Source of the DNA: Lactifluus volemus
Taxonomy: Eukaryota; Basidiomycota; Agaricomycetes; Russulales; Russulaceae
Length of the DNA stretch: 64,000 nt
NCBI GenBank assembly: GCA_022376515.1
Contig: WTXI01000010.1
Coordinates: 124,001-188,000 of the forward strand
Direction of reading: 5' to 3'
Position 1 is the first letter of the stretch. Every line of letters begins with the position of its first letter. Under the pieces are notes generated by a model, which worked only from the letters and a program-made list of their open reading frames with translations, had not been told where the DNA came from and ran no database searches. Both the position numbers and the translations under genes were made by a program. Below, piece after piece: positions 1 to 10,340 of the stretch.

Positions 1-790
1 GGCTCACTCGCTGTTAGACGCTCAGATAGCTAGCAGAAGGACCCTTCGCTCTAGCAAGGTCAGATAGACGATCCTTTGCGGTCCACAAGTCAAACCAGAG
101 CAACCAGGAGTGCATAGGAACCGTCATCTTATATTGCTCAAGTTCCACCTGTTCTGATCCGGAGTGCTACTCCACTTGATTGTATTATGCAGTATGTTCT
201 ACAACCTGTGGCGCATTTTACTCCTCACCCATATGCAAGCTTGTAACTCCTTGAAGAATTTTGGGGTGGAGGTAATTGGATTGAGGTGGCATTCGAGCTG
301 CCTGGAAGAGGCCATTCGGAGGACAGATAAGCAGTACTTCTGTCCATGTGGAGAGGAGGAAGCGGAAGGCGCTAACAGTGGCATGTGGAGCATTCCACAG
401 ATGAATTTCCAGAAGCTGGCTAGATGGTGATGATTGAAGGGTGTGGTAGGCTAGGGTATTGCGAGAGCCGGTTTGTTGTTATTCTCGCTACGGAAGTGAA
501 GTTCTAACTCGACAAGGTAGAAATTTAAACGCGTGCAACGACAGGGGTTCTCGATATCGTGCTGTGCTTACTCAAAGAAAAAGGCATACCTGAACGATCC
601 GGATGGCAGGAAACCGTCACATTGCAAGGATCAACAAAAATAGGACAAATTCAGTCACCTGTAACCATGTAATGAACACGAGTTACAACTCAGCGCATCG
701 TGCAGTGAAACGTCACGCCCGAGAATCCACCCCATCCCTCTCGTGGGCCAAAAGTGGGACTTGGCCAGTGTGTCTGAGGGGGGAAAGTAT
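1..790 (-). repeat. Inverted copy of the unit repeat
   Basis: Read as its reverse complement, this stretch matches about 5700-6545 and, less well, 2060-2790. Shared landmarks are the tract around 20-110 (seen again around 6430-6545) and the tract around 300-430 (seen again around 6100-6260). It has no reading frame with a recognisable protein. The copies differ by many substitutions and small indels, so they are old. It is most simply a decayed, non-coding piece of a larger duplicated block. Confidence 0.7.
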
Positions 791-954
791 GTAAGTTCAT
801 GAGATCAAATAGTCGAAGTTGGATGCATGGGGAGATAAATTAAGGACGGCCAGTATGTCCGCAGAACCACTCAACTAATCATAAACATGCATAAACAATT
901 GCACTTGCCATCCATCAGCGAAGATGTGCAAACTTCCTTAGGCTCAACTAGGCC

Positions 955-1790
955 CTGTTAAGGACGCTTCAATGTTTGCTTCGCATCGCTACCCACCACT
1001 GCCTCAGCACCTGTGTGTCACCCTGAATGCGCCTCTTCAAACCCAGTCTGACAACCATAACTCGGCAATCCCGCCACGTCCGCGCACATCTCGGCCAACT
1101 CGGAAGGAACCCAAACGTTTGCACAGAAATAGCTATATACAAGTACTAGATGTTAGACACTCTGCTGGAGGTGCCGCAGTGGACGCAAACTCGGAGGATG
1201 GCGTCGCACCTGCGCAATGGACCTACCCCTGCAACACCTCGTGGCCCGCTCGTCCCACTGCTCACACCAACGCCATCGCCCATGCCATGGAGTGGCGCAG
1301 GTCCAATGGATGGCGAGCCAAGGAAGGAAGGAGTTTCCAGAAGCACTGTGGATATACGATCACGATAGTGCCACTGGCAATGCCTGGCTCAGCTCGCCTC
1401 AATTCCCTTCGCTTCAGAGGTTGTCGCATTGGTGGTCTTTCGGACATATTTCCTTTGGCACATGTTTCGTTTCCCTGTCAACCTGAGGGATGTCGATGAA
1501 TTGAAGTAGTTGGTGGTGAATTCAAACAATCAAACGCACTGTGACCTGCACATCCGGTGGGGGCCCGGGTTGTGCCAGCAAGCAAGCGAGGCAGTCATAA
1601 AGAGTCGACTCGTTGATTCCCATGACTTGCAGGCACATGCCATTCACGTGCTCCTTTAACTGTTTTCCGCCTTTCTGAAAGACTTGGCCAAGTATCCAGT
1701 GGGCGGGTACATTTCAGACCTGCATGGGTAAGAAGAGCAACCCGATGTATCATAGTCATATAACGTTCAACTCGAAGAGACTCACGCATT
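955..1790 (+). repeat. Second dispersed repeat, copy in plus orientation
   Basis: Positions 1150-1660 match 9130-9700 in reverse complement, and 960-1060 match 10230-10335 in reverse complement. Open frames of up to 175 codons exist here, but they are not conserved between the copies and resemble no family I know, so I do not call a gene. The tract is probably part of the same large duplicated unit, or a decayed transposable element whose coding part is gone. Confidence 0.6.
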
Positions 1791-1799
1791 AGCGACTAA

Positions 1800-3280
1800 A
1801 TAGTGAGGAGTCCAGGAATGTTCTCGAGATAGCACAGCTGAGCGATCACAGACGTAGCGTCGTCGTGACGGTCAACGGCACTGGAGAATTCCCGAGAGCC
1901 ACGTGATCTGAGCCAGTGGGATGGCTCCGGCTTATGATTGGCTCACAGTCGCTTACATTGCTCGAGCCGAGCTCAATTCGGTTTTCCGTGGTTAATGCAC
2001 TTCGTGGGCTCAAAGAACATAGAGACTGTTCTTATCCTGTAAATCCAGCTTCGACTTTTTTGAGGTTGTGAACCACCCTGGCTAAGTTCGACTTAATACC
2101 CGTCGAGGGGGTACCGCTGACTGTATTGTCTGCCTCTTTTCCCTCAGGCTTGCGATGTGATGGTCTCTGCCATCTCGTTCACCTGCGATAATAAGCGCTG
2201 CACGACGTCGACAGCTCCTTTCTGCGCTGACCAGTCCTGTTTACATTGCATCCTTTGTCCTTCTTGAGCAAGACCCTCACGACCGCAGTGAAAACGGCAA
2301 CAAGCCTGATACGCGCTTGCACTTTCACAGGATGCCGCGGCCCACTATCTAGCCAGTCCCAGGAATTCACCCAGGGACTCAGGGAATACTCCGTGCTCCA
2401 CTGTTCACGCTCCCCTTCCTGGCATGGATCGTAGTACGGTATACCAACTGCCCTCCGAATGTCCGGTGTATGCAATTGTGGCAATGTATGCGGTAGTGAC
2501 TATGGATTCTTGGCCCAGCTAGTTAAAAGAGCTGGCGGTGTCAAGGGCTGTGTTGCACTTGCTCAATTCGTCAAAGAGTCCCAAACTTGCTGTAGAACAT
2601 ACAGCATATTAGGAGCAGTATCGGGTATCAGAAAAGGCGGAACCCACCACCTTGAGCATATGAAATGAGGGGCTCTACGCACGGTTTGACTTGCAGACCG
2701 TGACGTGTCCTCTATCTGTCTTAGCCAGAGCGAAGGAGCCTTCTGCTGGGGGCCTGGCGCGAGAGCCATGAACTCACTGCTTGATACCGTGCGGGCGCAT
2801 CTCACTCACTGTTTGAAAGCCGTCTCCCATGTTGAATGGGACATCAGTGTAACATACTATATCGCAGTTGGTATGGACAAAGTCTCATTACCCGAACCGC
2901 ATCGTGAGACTTGGTGCACCGCCAACCTCGGATCCGCAGTTTATCATTACGGCAAGTGACATCGCAATTCCCCTCTTTGTAGTCCAAACAAACATTATGC
3001 GCAGTCCGCAGTAAGCTTCTCAGTAAAAGAATGGGGAAAGAAGACATTTTGCCGCGTTAAAATTGACAATGTGGCGTGCAACCCAATCTCGGATCGTGCG
3101 TCACATGACCGCGTACATGTTGTATCGTTTCTCAATTTCTTCGTCCGAGCCTTCAGTGTAGCAGTAGTAGTCGTTACGTGATGCTGCTGTAGAACGCTTC
3201 TACGACGCGAATCATGACGCTGGTATCCGGTGGAAGTGGGAAAGAAATGTCTAATTGAACCCTCCATTTTTTCCCTACAA
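1800..3280 (+). repeat. Unit repeat, first direct copy
   Basis: This stretch aligns in the same orientation with about 5530-7020. Landmarks are the matched tracts at 1900-1950 and 5540-5590, at 2640-2700 and 6370-6480, and at 2840-3000 and 6660-6840. It precedes the proline-rich gene just as the second copy precedes the GH45 gene, so it belongs to a duplicated block of roughly 3.6 kb. No conserved coding frame is visible. The 3280-3560 stretch after it holds nothing I recognise. Confidence 0.65.
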
Positions 3281-3569
3281 TCGATTCAAGCCCTTCCAGA
3301 ACGTGAAACATTTGAGACGTATGTCTTTGTTGTTCCATGTGAGATGTGACTCAGAGTGCCAGCTGTCAGTTTGATTAGATGCGGATCCGAGTCGCAGCTC
3401 AAAGGTCAGAGTAGCAACGACAGAAAAAAGAGTTTATTTACAAAACCCTTGGCGATAACGAATCTGTACAGAGTTTGTTGGTAAGAGAAGCATAGCCGGA
3501 GCGGTTATTATAGAAGCCTGGGTTCTTTCCGGTCAAAAAGAACAAGCGCTAGCACTTTTGCCAATTCAA

Positions 3570-3856
3570 GGATGGGTTGGCGGATCAATGGGCGACCGTC
3601 CGTTCACCTCATCGCCGGGGAAACAATTTACTCGGTTCATTTCACCTCCTCCTTACGGCCTTCTAGGACTATGAACGTATCCCAATTATCTTCCGCAGCA
3701 AATGGTCGTGATAACACCGCAACCGAAACCGACAATCGCACCTCTCTGGGAAAACAATCCCCCACGACAGCCTGGCCGCTGAGGTGTATAAAAGCAGGGC
3801 CCTTGCTTCAGGGAGGCATTATCAACAACCGTTAGCAACAACCACAATAGCCAGCA
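3570..3856 (+). promoter_or_regulatory. Promoter of the proline-rich gene, shared with the GH45 gene
   Basis: A TATAAAA box lies at 3787-3793, 64 bases before the start codon, and is followed by CAACAA-type leader sequence. Several tracts (around 3690-3715 and 3785-3856) match the GH45 promoter at 7590-7620 and 7685-7741, including the box plus the GCAGG that follows it. The two promoters are therefore homologous and probably give similar expression. Confidence 0.65.
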
Positions 3857-4435
3857 ATGAAATCAGCTCTCATCTTCGTCGCATTCACCTCTCTGGCTGT
3901 TGCCGTACAAGGCGCCGCGTACTACCGTCGAGATGGTCTCGGTGACTTCCGTCCTTCCTCACTCCTGGACGATCAGGCGCCGCCCAAGGAGACCCTAGCT
4001 GGATCCATGCCACCGCCGCCGCCTGGCCCGCCGCCCAGTGGATCCATCCCACCTGGCCCGGCCAAAAGCCCGCTACCCGACGCAAAGGCCGGTCCCGGTC
4101 ACCACCGCCGACAGGCTAGTCCCATCAGTGACATGCATCCTACCACCTCGTGCAAGGACGGTCAGGCGCCACCCAACCAGACGCCAGGTGGTTCGGTGCC
4201 ACCTGGTCCGTTCCCTAGCGGATCCATGCCACCACGCCTGTCCCCCAGCGGTCTTCCCGGATTTCCACCCAACGCAGATGGCCTGGGCGATCAAGGTCAC
4301 GGTCACGGTTCTGTACGGCCCAACTCGAACCCAACTGAAACGCCGCTGCCCAACTCGACCCCCGGTGCTTCCGTCCCGCCTGCCGCGACTCCAAACGGTA
4401 ATTCCGCGCAGCCCAGTCCGTCCCAGGCCAACTGA
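3857..4435 (+). CDS. Secreted proline-rich protein, chimera on a GH45 scaffold
   Basis: An intronless frame of 192 codons. The first 16 residues (MKSALIFVAFTSLAVA) are a signal peptide nearly identical to that of the GH45 protein at 7742 (MKAVLIFLAFSSLAVA). The rest is low complexity, rich in Pro, Gly and Ser, with loosely repeated QAPP...GGS.PPGP blocks, two DGLGD motifs and dibasic Arg-Arg at residues 24-25 and 84-85 that could be Kex2 sites. There is no catalytic domain. The promoter and the DNA after the stop (about 4460-4500) also match the GH45 gene, so the gene looks like a GH45 locus whose core was replaced. The product is probably secreted or cell-wall associated. It could be a wall protein, a processed peptide precursor or an effector; nothing in the sequence decides between these. 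The frame is open end to end and the start context is shared with GH45, so I think it is a real gene. Confidence 0.65.
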   Translation: MKSALIFVAFTSLAVAVQGAAYYRRDGLGDFRPSSLLDDQAPPKETLAGSMPPPPPGPPPSGSIPPGPAKSPLPDAKAGPGHHRRQASPISDMHPTTSCKDGQAPPNQTPGGSVPPGPFPSGSMPPRLSPSGLPGFPPNADGLGDQGHGHGSVRPNSNPTETPLPNSTPGASVPPAATPNGNSAQPSPSQAN

Positions 4436-4639
4436 GTCCCCAAAGGTCAGGTCGACCTGAGGTGAATAAAGGTGCGAGGCTTCTCCTTGACATGCATCCG
4501 CGATGCAGTTTTGGTTGATTGACTAATATAAACACCAGGCACCGCACCCTGAGACACGACAAAGAGTAGTAGAGAGTTTGCATTCTAGGCTGAAAAAAAG
4601 AGTCGGGGGATGAATTGGACAATTAGTAATAATTTCACT

Positions 4640-5480
4640 TTGGCGTACTTAGAATCATGTCAAATGTGAATTTCGCTCGTTTCGAACGGTGGAGTCCCAT
4701 AAGCCTTCAAAGTCCAATATGCGCCGAATCGCTTCTGGGCCAAGATTTTGCCACTCGGACACACTATAGAAATTCAGTGAAGCTGGGGATATGTATTCTG
4801 GAACAAACTCACCCTGAGCCCCATCTTCAAACAACAACTGTCCAAATGCTAATACTCAGTGCCAACTTTCAGGCGAACCGAGGTTGTAGACGTGCTCAGA
4901 GGATGGAGGAACGACATGGACAACAGAAACGCTTGCCGTAGGGACTAAAACGAAACCCGCGTCGAATTTCCGGTTTTTTCCAGTTTGGGACACGTAATAG
5001 CAGATCTTCAGAGTCGTGTGGCCTCTCTGGCCCTAGTCGCATATGCTGCCACAGTGATAGTCACTGACTACATGGCCCCCCATCAATATGGGATCAAGCA
5101 TGTGGCTGAGAAATGGGCGAGCCACTAGGCTACGAGTCGGGGACGCATTGAATCCGGAGCGTGCGGAAGCCGAGCAAGGTGTTAACGACCTGATGTCCTG
5201 GGAGGCCACCACATAATATCCACGAGGCAACCCTACCACACATGCATTTCCCAGGTGTCTGCATGGGGTCCTGCCAGCGCGGCGATGTCGTGTGTCTTTT
5301 ATATCAACGAGGTCGGAAGTACGGTAGCTGATGTTAATACAAGGAATGTAATTCCAGACAGGCATTCAGTCGTTTCGTGGTAACAAAGGTGCCCAGCTGT
5401 AATAGCAAGGCAACAGACAACAATACGAACCCCGACATCAAACCTCACTTACCCCAAAGAGAGTGAGAAGTGTAACGTTC
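4640..5480 (-). pseudogene. 3' fragment of DHHC palmitoyltransferase, copy A
   Basis: This matches the 3' part of the intact DHHC gene (22004 to about 22970) along its length. The last exon is well preserved: a frame with FEDGAQ, then RRILDFEG, then the stop near 4655. Further upstream (5033-5460) the matching DNA is broken by indels, so the exon 3 and exon 4 equivalents cannot be read in one frame. The copy ends near the junction that follows the DHHC motif in the parent, so the zinc-finger core is absent. It lies tail to tail with the proline-rich gene, as the parent lies with the GH45 pseudogene. Confidence 0.75.
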
Positions 5481-7030
5481 CTCTAAGTCATGACGGGGCT
5501 AACCGATTTGCCAACAAGCGCGATTCAAATTGTTCGGAGCCGCAAGCCACGTGATCCAAGCCAATGAGATGGCTCTAGCTAATGATTGGCTCAGTTCAAA
5601 CCTAGTGAGTTCTGTGCAGTGTGCACATACAGCCTGTCCTTATTTTATCTCCCCGTGCGTGGCTATCTATTTGATCTTGTGAACTTACAGTACACACATC
5701 ATGATTCCCCCCCCGTCAGACACACTGGCCAAGTTCAACTTTTGGCCCACGAGATGGATGGGGCGGGCCCTCGGGCGTGACGTTTCACATGCATGATGCG
5801 TTGAGTACTGTAGTAACTTATATTCATTGCATGATTATCGCTGACTGAATTTGTTCTCATTTTTGTTGTTCCTTGCGATGTGGCGGTGCCCCGCCATCCG
5901 CATCGTTCAGCTACGCCTTTTGCTTGAGTAAGCACTGCAACCCCTTCCTGCGTTACAATATGCAAAAATGACCGAGCCCTGTCATCGCATGCGTTCGAAT
6001 CTCTGTCCTTGTCGAGTTAGAACTTCACGGCTGTAGCGAAAATGCCCGCAAACCGGCGCTCGCAATACCCCAGCCTGCCATCCCCTCCAATCATCACCAT
6101 CTATCCAGCCCCTGGAAATTCATCTGTGGAATGCTCCGCATGCCACTGTCAACGCCTTCCCTTTCCCCCTCCCCACATGGATAGCGGTGCTGCTTAACTG
6201 TCCTCCGAATGTCCTCTTCCCGGCAGCCCGACTGCCACCTCATTCCAATTACCTCCACCCAAGTACTTCAAGGAGTCCCAAGCTTGCATATGGGTGAGGA
6301 GTAAAGTACGCCACAGGTTGTAGAACATACAGCATAATACAATCACGTGGAGTAGCATCCCGGATCAGAACCGGCGGAACCCACCACTAGGGAGTCCACC
6401 TTGAGCATTATGGGATGACGGTCTCTATGCACACCTGCCAGTGGTTGCTCTGGTTTGACTTGCGGACCGCAAACGGTCTGAGCTGGCTAGCGCGAAGGGA
6501 CCTTCTCCGCTGGCCATCTGAGCGACTAACAGCGAGTGAGCCGTGAGCTCTCTCCCCGTGGCGATGACAGCGACGCGCTACCCTAAAGTAGTCGTTGATC
6601 GCTTGTACTCTGAGCCCGGTTACGTGCAGACGCATCTCACAAGTTTGAATGAGACAATCACCGTTCTGCATTGCAGTTGCTATGGACTCGGACTGGGTTC
6701 CATCCCCCGAACATGCAACGTGAAAATTGGTCCTCTGTTGGAACCTCGAATTCTCGTCCTTGAACCCGCAGTTTGTTTAAATCGTATCATAGTTCTCCTC
6801 ACTTTGCATTCCAGACAAACCTCATGCACCAGCTTGCAGTAAAATTTGTTGCTCAAATAAATAAACGCGCGATAGAAGACGATCTGGCCTTAAAATTTGG
6901 CAGGTGGCGTGCATCTACATTACGCGAGAGGTACTTCGAAGTGAAAAAAAAAACATCGGTTCCCGTCGTTGAACCCTCTTTTTTTTTAAGCATTCCATCC
7001 AAACTTTTAACATGTTTTTACTTCGCATCA
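5481..7030 (+). repeat. Unit repeat, second direct copy
   Basis: This is the direct counterpart of 1800-3280 and the reverse-complement counterpart of 1-790. No gene is recognised in it. The stretch 7030-7480 between it and the GH45 promoter is AT-rich in places and also holds no recognisable gene. Confidence 0.65.
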
Positions 7031-7589
7031 GCATCAGAAGCGAAGCAAAATTGAGTTGTTGGTTGTGAAGTGACAGCGTGAGTTGAGAGTCATCCCTACG
7101 CGGCGGCGTCGGGCCGGGCTGGTCAGTTTACCTCAGCGGCGGTTCGATTCAGCAGGTGAAAGTGGGTTCCAGCTCAAAATGATATTTCTCAGCTCGGACT
7201 CCACACGATCGAGCGACTGCCCGGTTATGCAGCCATGCCAGACTGGTAGAGCGTTGTCATACAATATATGGTATTCATGGTGTAGAAACTCAGGCCAGTA
7301 TCAGGCACCACTGGCATCAATCACTGCCGAGAGTGTCAACAGAAAAAAAAAACACTTACGGAATCCTGTGAGATAACTTGAACAAGTGTAACCAGAGTCA
7401 GTCGATAAAAGGAGTACTAAAGCTTCACTGGCAGTTTGTTCAATGATAAGCTTGACAAAGTCGACGATATATCAGTAATACTTACTGCTACTTAATCGAG
7501 TTTCCAATTTGGGATCCATGGCTCACTTGAGGGAACAAGACGGGAGAAATCTACTTGGTCTGTAACGAGATCATTTCGCCTATGCCATT

Positions 7590-7741
7590 TAACCTGTTAT
7601 CTTCCGTAGCAAACGGCCATGATGCGCCACAGGCCTACAGGCTGAGACCGATCATCCTCTGAAAAAAAAAAACCCTCGCAACCAGCGCATAAAAGCAGGA
7701 CTAAGAGGGGGCACTACCAACAACAACAACAATATCCCACA
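7590..7741 (+). promoter_or_regulatory. GH45 promoter with TATA-like box
   Basis: CATAAAA at 7688-7694 lies 54 bases before the start codon and is followed by the same GCAGG and by a CAACAACAACAA leader. Its homology with the promoter at 3570-3856 supports its being functional. Confidence 0.6.
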
Positions 7742-8499
7742 ATGAAAGCAGTTCTCATCTTCCTCGCATTTTCCTCTCTGGCTGTTGCCAAGAACGGCCC
7801 ACCTCGCACAGGGTCGCAGGGCGGATATGTGCAAGACACTTCGGGCAATGCGTCCTTCACGTTCTACAGTGACTGTGCTCCTCCCGGTAAGCTTCGCCAC
7901 AGTCTTATGGTTGCCTCGTGAATCCATGTTGAGTGTAACGTCTCCTGGTAGCTTGCGGTCAAACCGTGACCGGCTACTCAGCCGCGATAAACCAGCTGTC
8001 ATTTGGTTCCGACTCAGGTCCGGGTGATGCTTGCGGGCGCTGCTTCAAAATCACCGGCACCCATGACCCCTACTCGCCCGAAAACCAGATTACGCCCACC
8101 AGTATTATCGTGAGGATCACTGATGAGTGTCCCATTACAGGAAATGCGGATTGGTGTGGCCAGACTCGCGACAAACCAACCAATAAGTATAATGCTATAG
8201 CGCAGTGCGTGATCTGTTTTCCTTTCTCCTCGTTGGAATGGGTGACATGCTAAAAATAAACTGTTCGCAGCTTTGATCTGTGCCAGGATTCGGGTGCCGC
8301 GGACGCATTTTTCGGCTCTGGAGGCTCCGCCGGTGCGCTGACGGGAAAATACGAAGAAGTATCTTGCCTCCAGTGGCAGGGTACGGAGTCTACAAAGTTC
8401 TGGGAAGGGGCGTGCCTTGCTCCTGCCAACGCGCCACTCTGGCCGGCACAATCCTGCGGAAATAATGGTGCGAGTCTTTTCCTTGGCATGCAGTTTTGA
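7742..8499 (+). CDS. GH45 subfamily C endoglucanase (expansin-like fold)
   Basis: Three exons, 7742-7886, 7952-8204 and 8271-8499, encode 208 residues. The phases fit exactly (145, 253 and 229 bases). Residues 1-16 are a signal peptide. The mature protein reads like the compact, single-domain Cel45A of Phanerochaete: a Phe-Thr-Phe-Tyr-Ser start, CGRC, VRITDEC, GNADWCGQ, HFDLC and YEEVSC. Asp135 (in HFDLC) matches the known catalytic acid, and Asn113 (in GNADWC) matches the asparagine that serves as base in this subfamily; their spacing of 22 residues is the same. The enzyme should cut beta-1,4-glucan outside the cell. There is no cellulose-binding module. The C-terminal end (NNGASLFLGMQF) differs from the family and may run into former non-coding sequence. 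The 3' neighbour is a DHHC gene fragment on the other strand. Confidence 0.88.
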
Positions 8500-8639
8500 T
8501 TTACGTAAACGTCAGGCAACGCACCGTAATGAAAGCGCGATGTGCTACGGCACGGTAGTAAACAGTTCGTATTCGAAGTCGGAAAAGGTCGATGTATCGT
8601 GCAGAGTTTGGAGGATGGAGGTGAACTGGACATTAATTA

Positions 8640-9080
8640 ACTTAACTTTGGCGTACCTAGAAAGCATGTCAAATGTGATTTTCGCTCGTTTCGAACAATG
8701 GTGTCCCAAAAACCCTCAAAACCCAGTATGGGCCGAATCATTTCTGGGTTAAGTTTTGGCGACACGTACAAACTAGTGAGATTCAGAGAAGCTATAAGGC
8801 TATATATAGATTCTGGAACACACTCACCCTGAGCCCCATCTTCAAACACAGTATGGCAATATACAGCACCAGTTTTCAGGCCGTAGACGCGCTCAGAAGA
8901 CGGGATTGGATAGATATGTCCGACAGTTCGTGCAGAGGCTCCTGTCTATTCCGCAGCGTGGGAGAACTGACATGGACAGAAGTGCTTGCTGAAGAGACTA
9001 GCCTGTTCGACAATCATTCTGTGAGAGTTCGCGCCGTCTGTCCAGTTTTTGTTTCAAGTTTTGTAAACACGTAAGTTAGT
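8640..9080 (-). pseudogene. 3' fragment of DHHC palmitoyltransferase, copy B
   Basis: This matches the last exon and part of exon 4 of the DHHC gene at 22004-23583. The final exon equivalent (FEDGAQ, PEMIRPILGFEG, then SHLT) is readable, but the body is truncated near 9075 and out of frame. The upstream break is shorter than in copy A. Its tail-to-tail position with the GH45 gene repeats the arrangement at 3.8-5.5 kb and 21.3-22.5 kb. Confidence 0.75.
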
Positions 9081-9119
9081 AAAAAAATTATGTCCTCTAG
9101 AGTCACACGAGACACCAGG

Positions 9120-9720
9120 TCCGGACCGTCCGGACTCCGGACGAGTCCGGTAAAGGAAGAGAGGCACGTGAATGGCATGTGCCTGCAAGTCATGGGAATT
9201 ACGCGTCGACTGACGACCGTTTATGCCTTGCTTGTTGACTGGCACAAGCCCCCACTGGATGTGCCAGTCAGGGTGGATGTGGTCGTTTGAACTCATCACA
9301 AACTACTTCCACTTACTGACATTCCTTAGGCTGACAGAGAAACGCTACGATGCATGCCAACGAAGCATATATCCGAAAGACCGCCAATGCGACAACCTCT
9401 GAAGTGAAGGGAACCGAGACGAGCTGGCCAGTGGCACTATCGCGACGGTATATCCACAGTGCTTTCGGGAGATTCCTTCCTTCCCTGGCTCGCCCCCCCC
9501 CCCCCCCCCCCCTGGCACGAGGCGATGGCACTGGTGTGAGCAGTGGAACGAGCGGGCCACCAGTGGTGATGCTCGCTGAGGTCCTGCAGGCGTAACCCTG
9601 TGGCGCAAGTGCGATTCCATCCTCTGCTACAACTGTGGCATCCGCTAGTGGCGGGACTTGCAGCAGAGTGTCTAACATCTAATACTAATAGCGTACTTGT
9701 ATATAGCTATTGCTCAACCG
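9120..9720 (-). repeat. Second dispersed repeat, inverted copy
   Basis: The reverse complement of 9130-9700 matches 1150-1660, including the short perfect stretch around the AATGGCATGTGCCTGC tract. The copies carry different indels. No conserved protein is encoded. Confidence 0.6.
9493..9512. repeat. Homopolymer run of 20 C
   Basis: Twenty C residues in a row lie inside the inverted repeat copy. The paired copy near 1300 lacks the run. It may be a true slippage site or an assembly estimate. Confidence 0.85.
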
Positions 9721-10224
9721 TACGTTTTTCCCCTTATATGCTGGAATAAGTGAAAAAAGCATCAAGCACGGCGGTCACATTATTGGCAGTAGGTAGGACA
9801 GTAGGACTAGAGTAGTTCACGTGTAGACAGGACGTCTGGCACAGGCAAGAAACTCCATCATTTGGGTTCCTTCCGGGTTGGCCGAGGTGTGCGCGCACGC
9901 GGCGGGCTCACACTCACGCAACGCTTGGACCATGCTGCACGCAGTCTCCCGTCCGAATATGACGAAGGTGAAGATTTCGGTGTGGTCACCAGTACACCAC
10001 CACAAGTCCTAGCTCTCCTGGAAGCTCTTGTTAAATCTTCAGGATCCCTTCAACATAATCACACCCGATACGGCAGGTAGTCGTTTCGCGAAGCGTTCCC
10101 CGACCATCACGAGGTAGCCTTGAGTTCCAAGAAGCCGAAATAGCCCCTCTCGTCGAGGCCCTTGCAGCAGAACTGTTTGGAACTGGAACGGACTCGGTTG
10201 CTGAAACAGAGACGGCAATTACTA

Positions 10225-10340
10225 CCCACTGCCCAGGTATGGTTGTCATAAGAGGCGCATTCAGGGGGGTGACGCACAGGTGCTGAGGCTGTGGTGGATA
10301 GTGATGCGAAGCAACTATTGAGAGCCGCAGCGGTCGCATG
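10225..10340 (-). repeat. Short inverted match to 955-1060
   Basis: The reverse complement of this stretch matches 955-1060 closely (the SHxYPPxPQHLCVT-encoding tract). It is the distal part of the second dispersed repeat, separated from 9120-9720 by about 500 bases with no counterpart in the other copy. Confidence 0.55.

Noticed and set aside
972..1499. 175-codon open frame on the plus strand
   Set aside because: It lies in a dispersed repeat, the frame is not kept in the inverted copies at 9313-9678 and 10230-10340, and no domain is recognisable.
9493..9512. Poly-C run as a possible G-quadruplex switch
   Set aside because: It is inside a decayed repeat with no gene in regulatory range, so slippage or assembly is the simpler reading.
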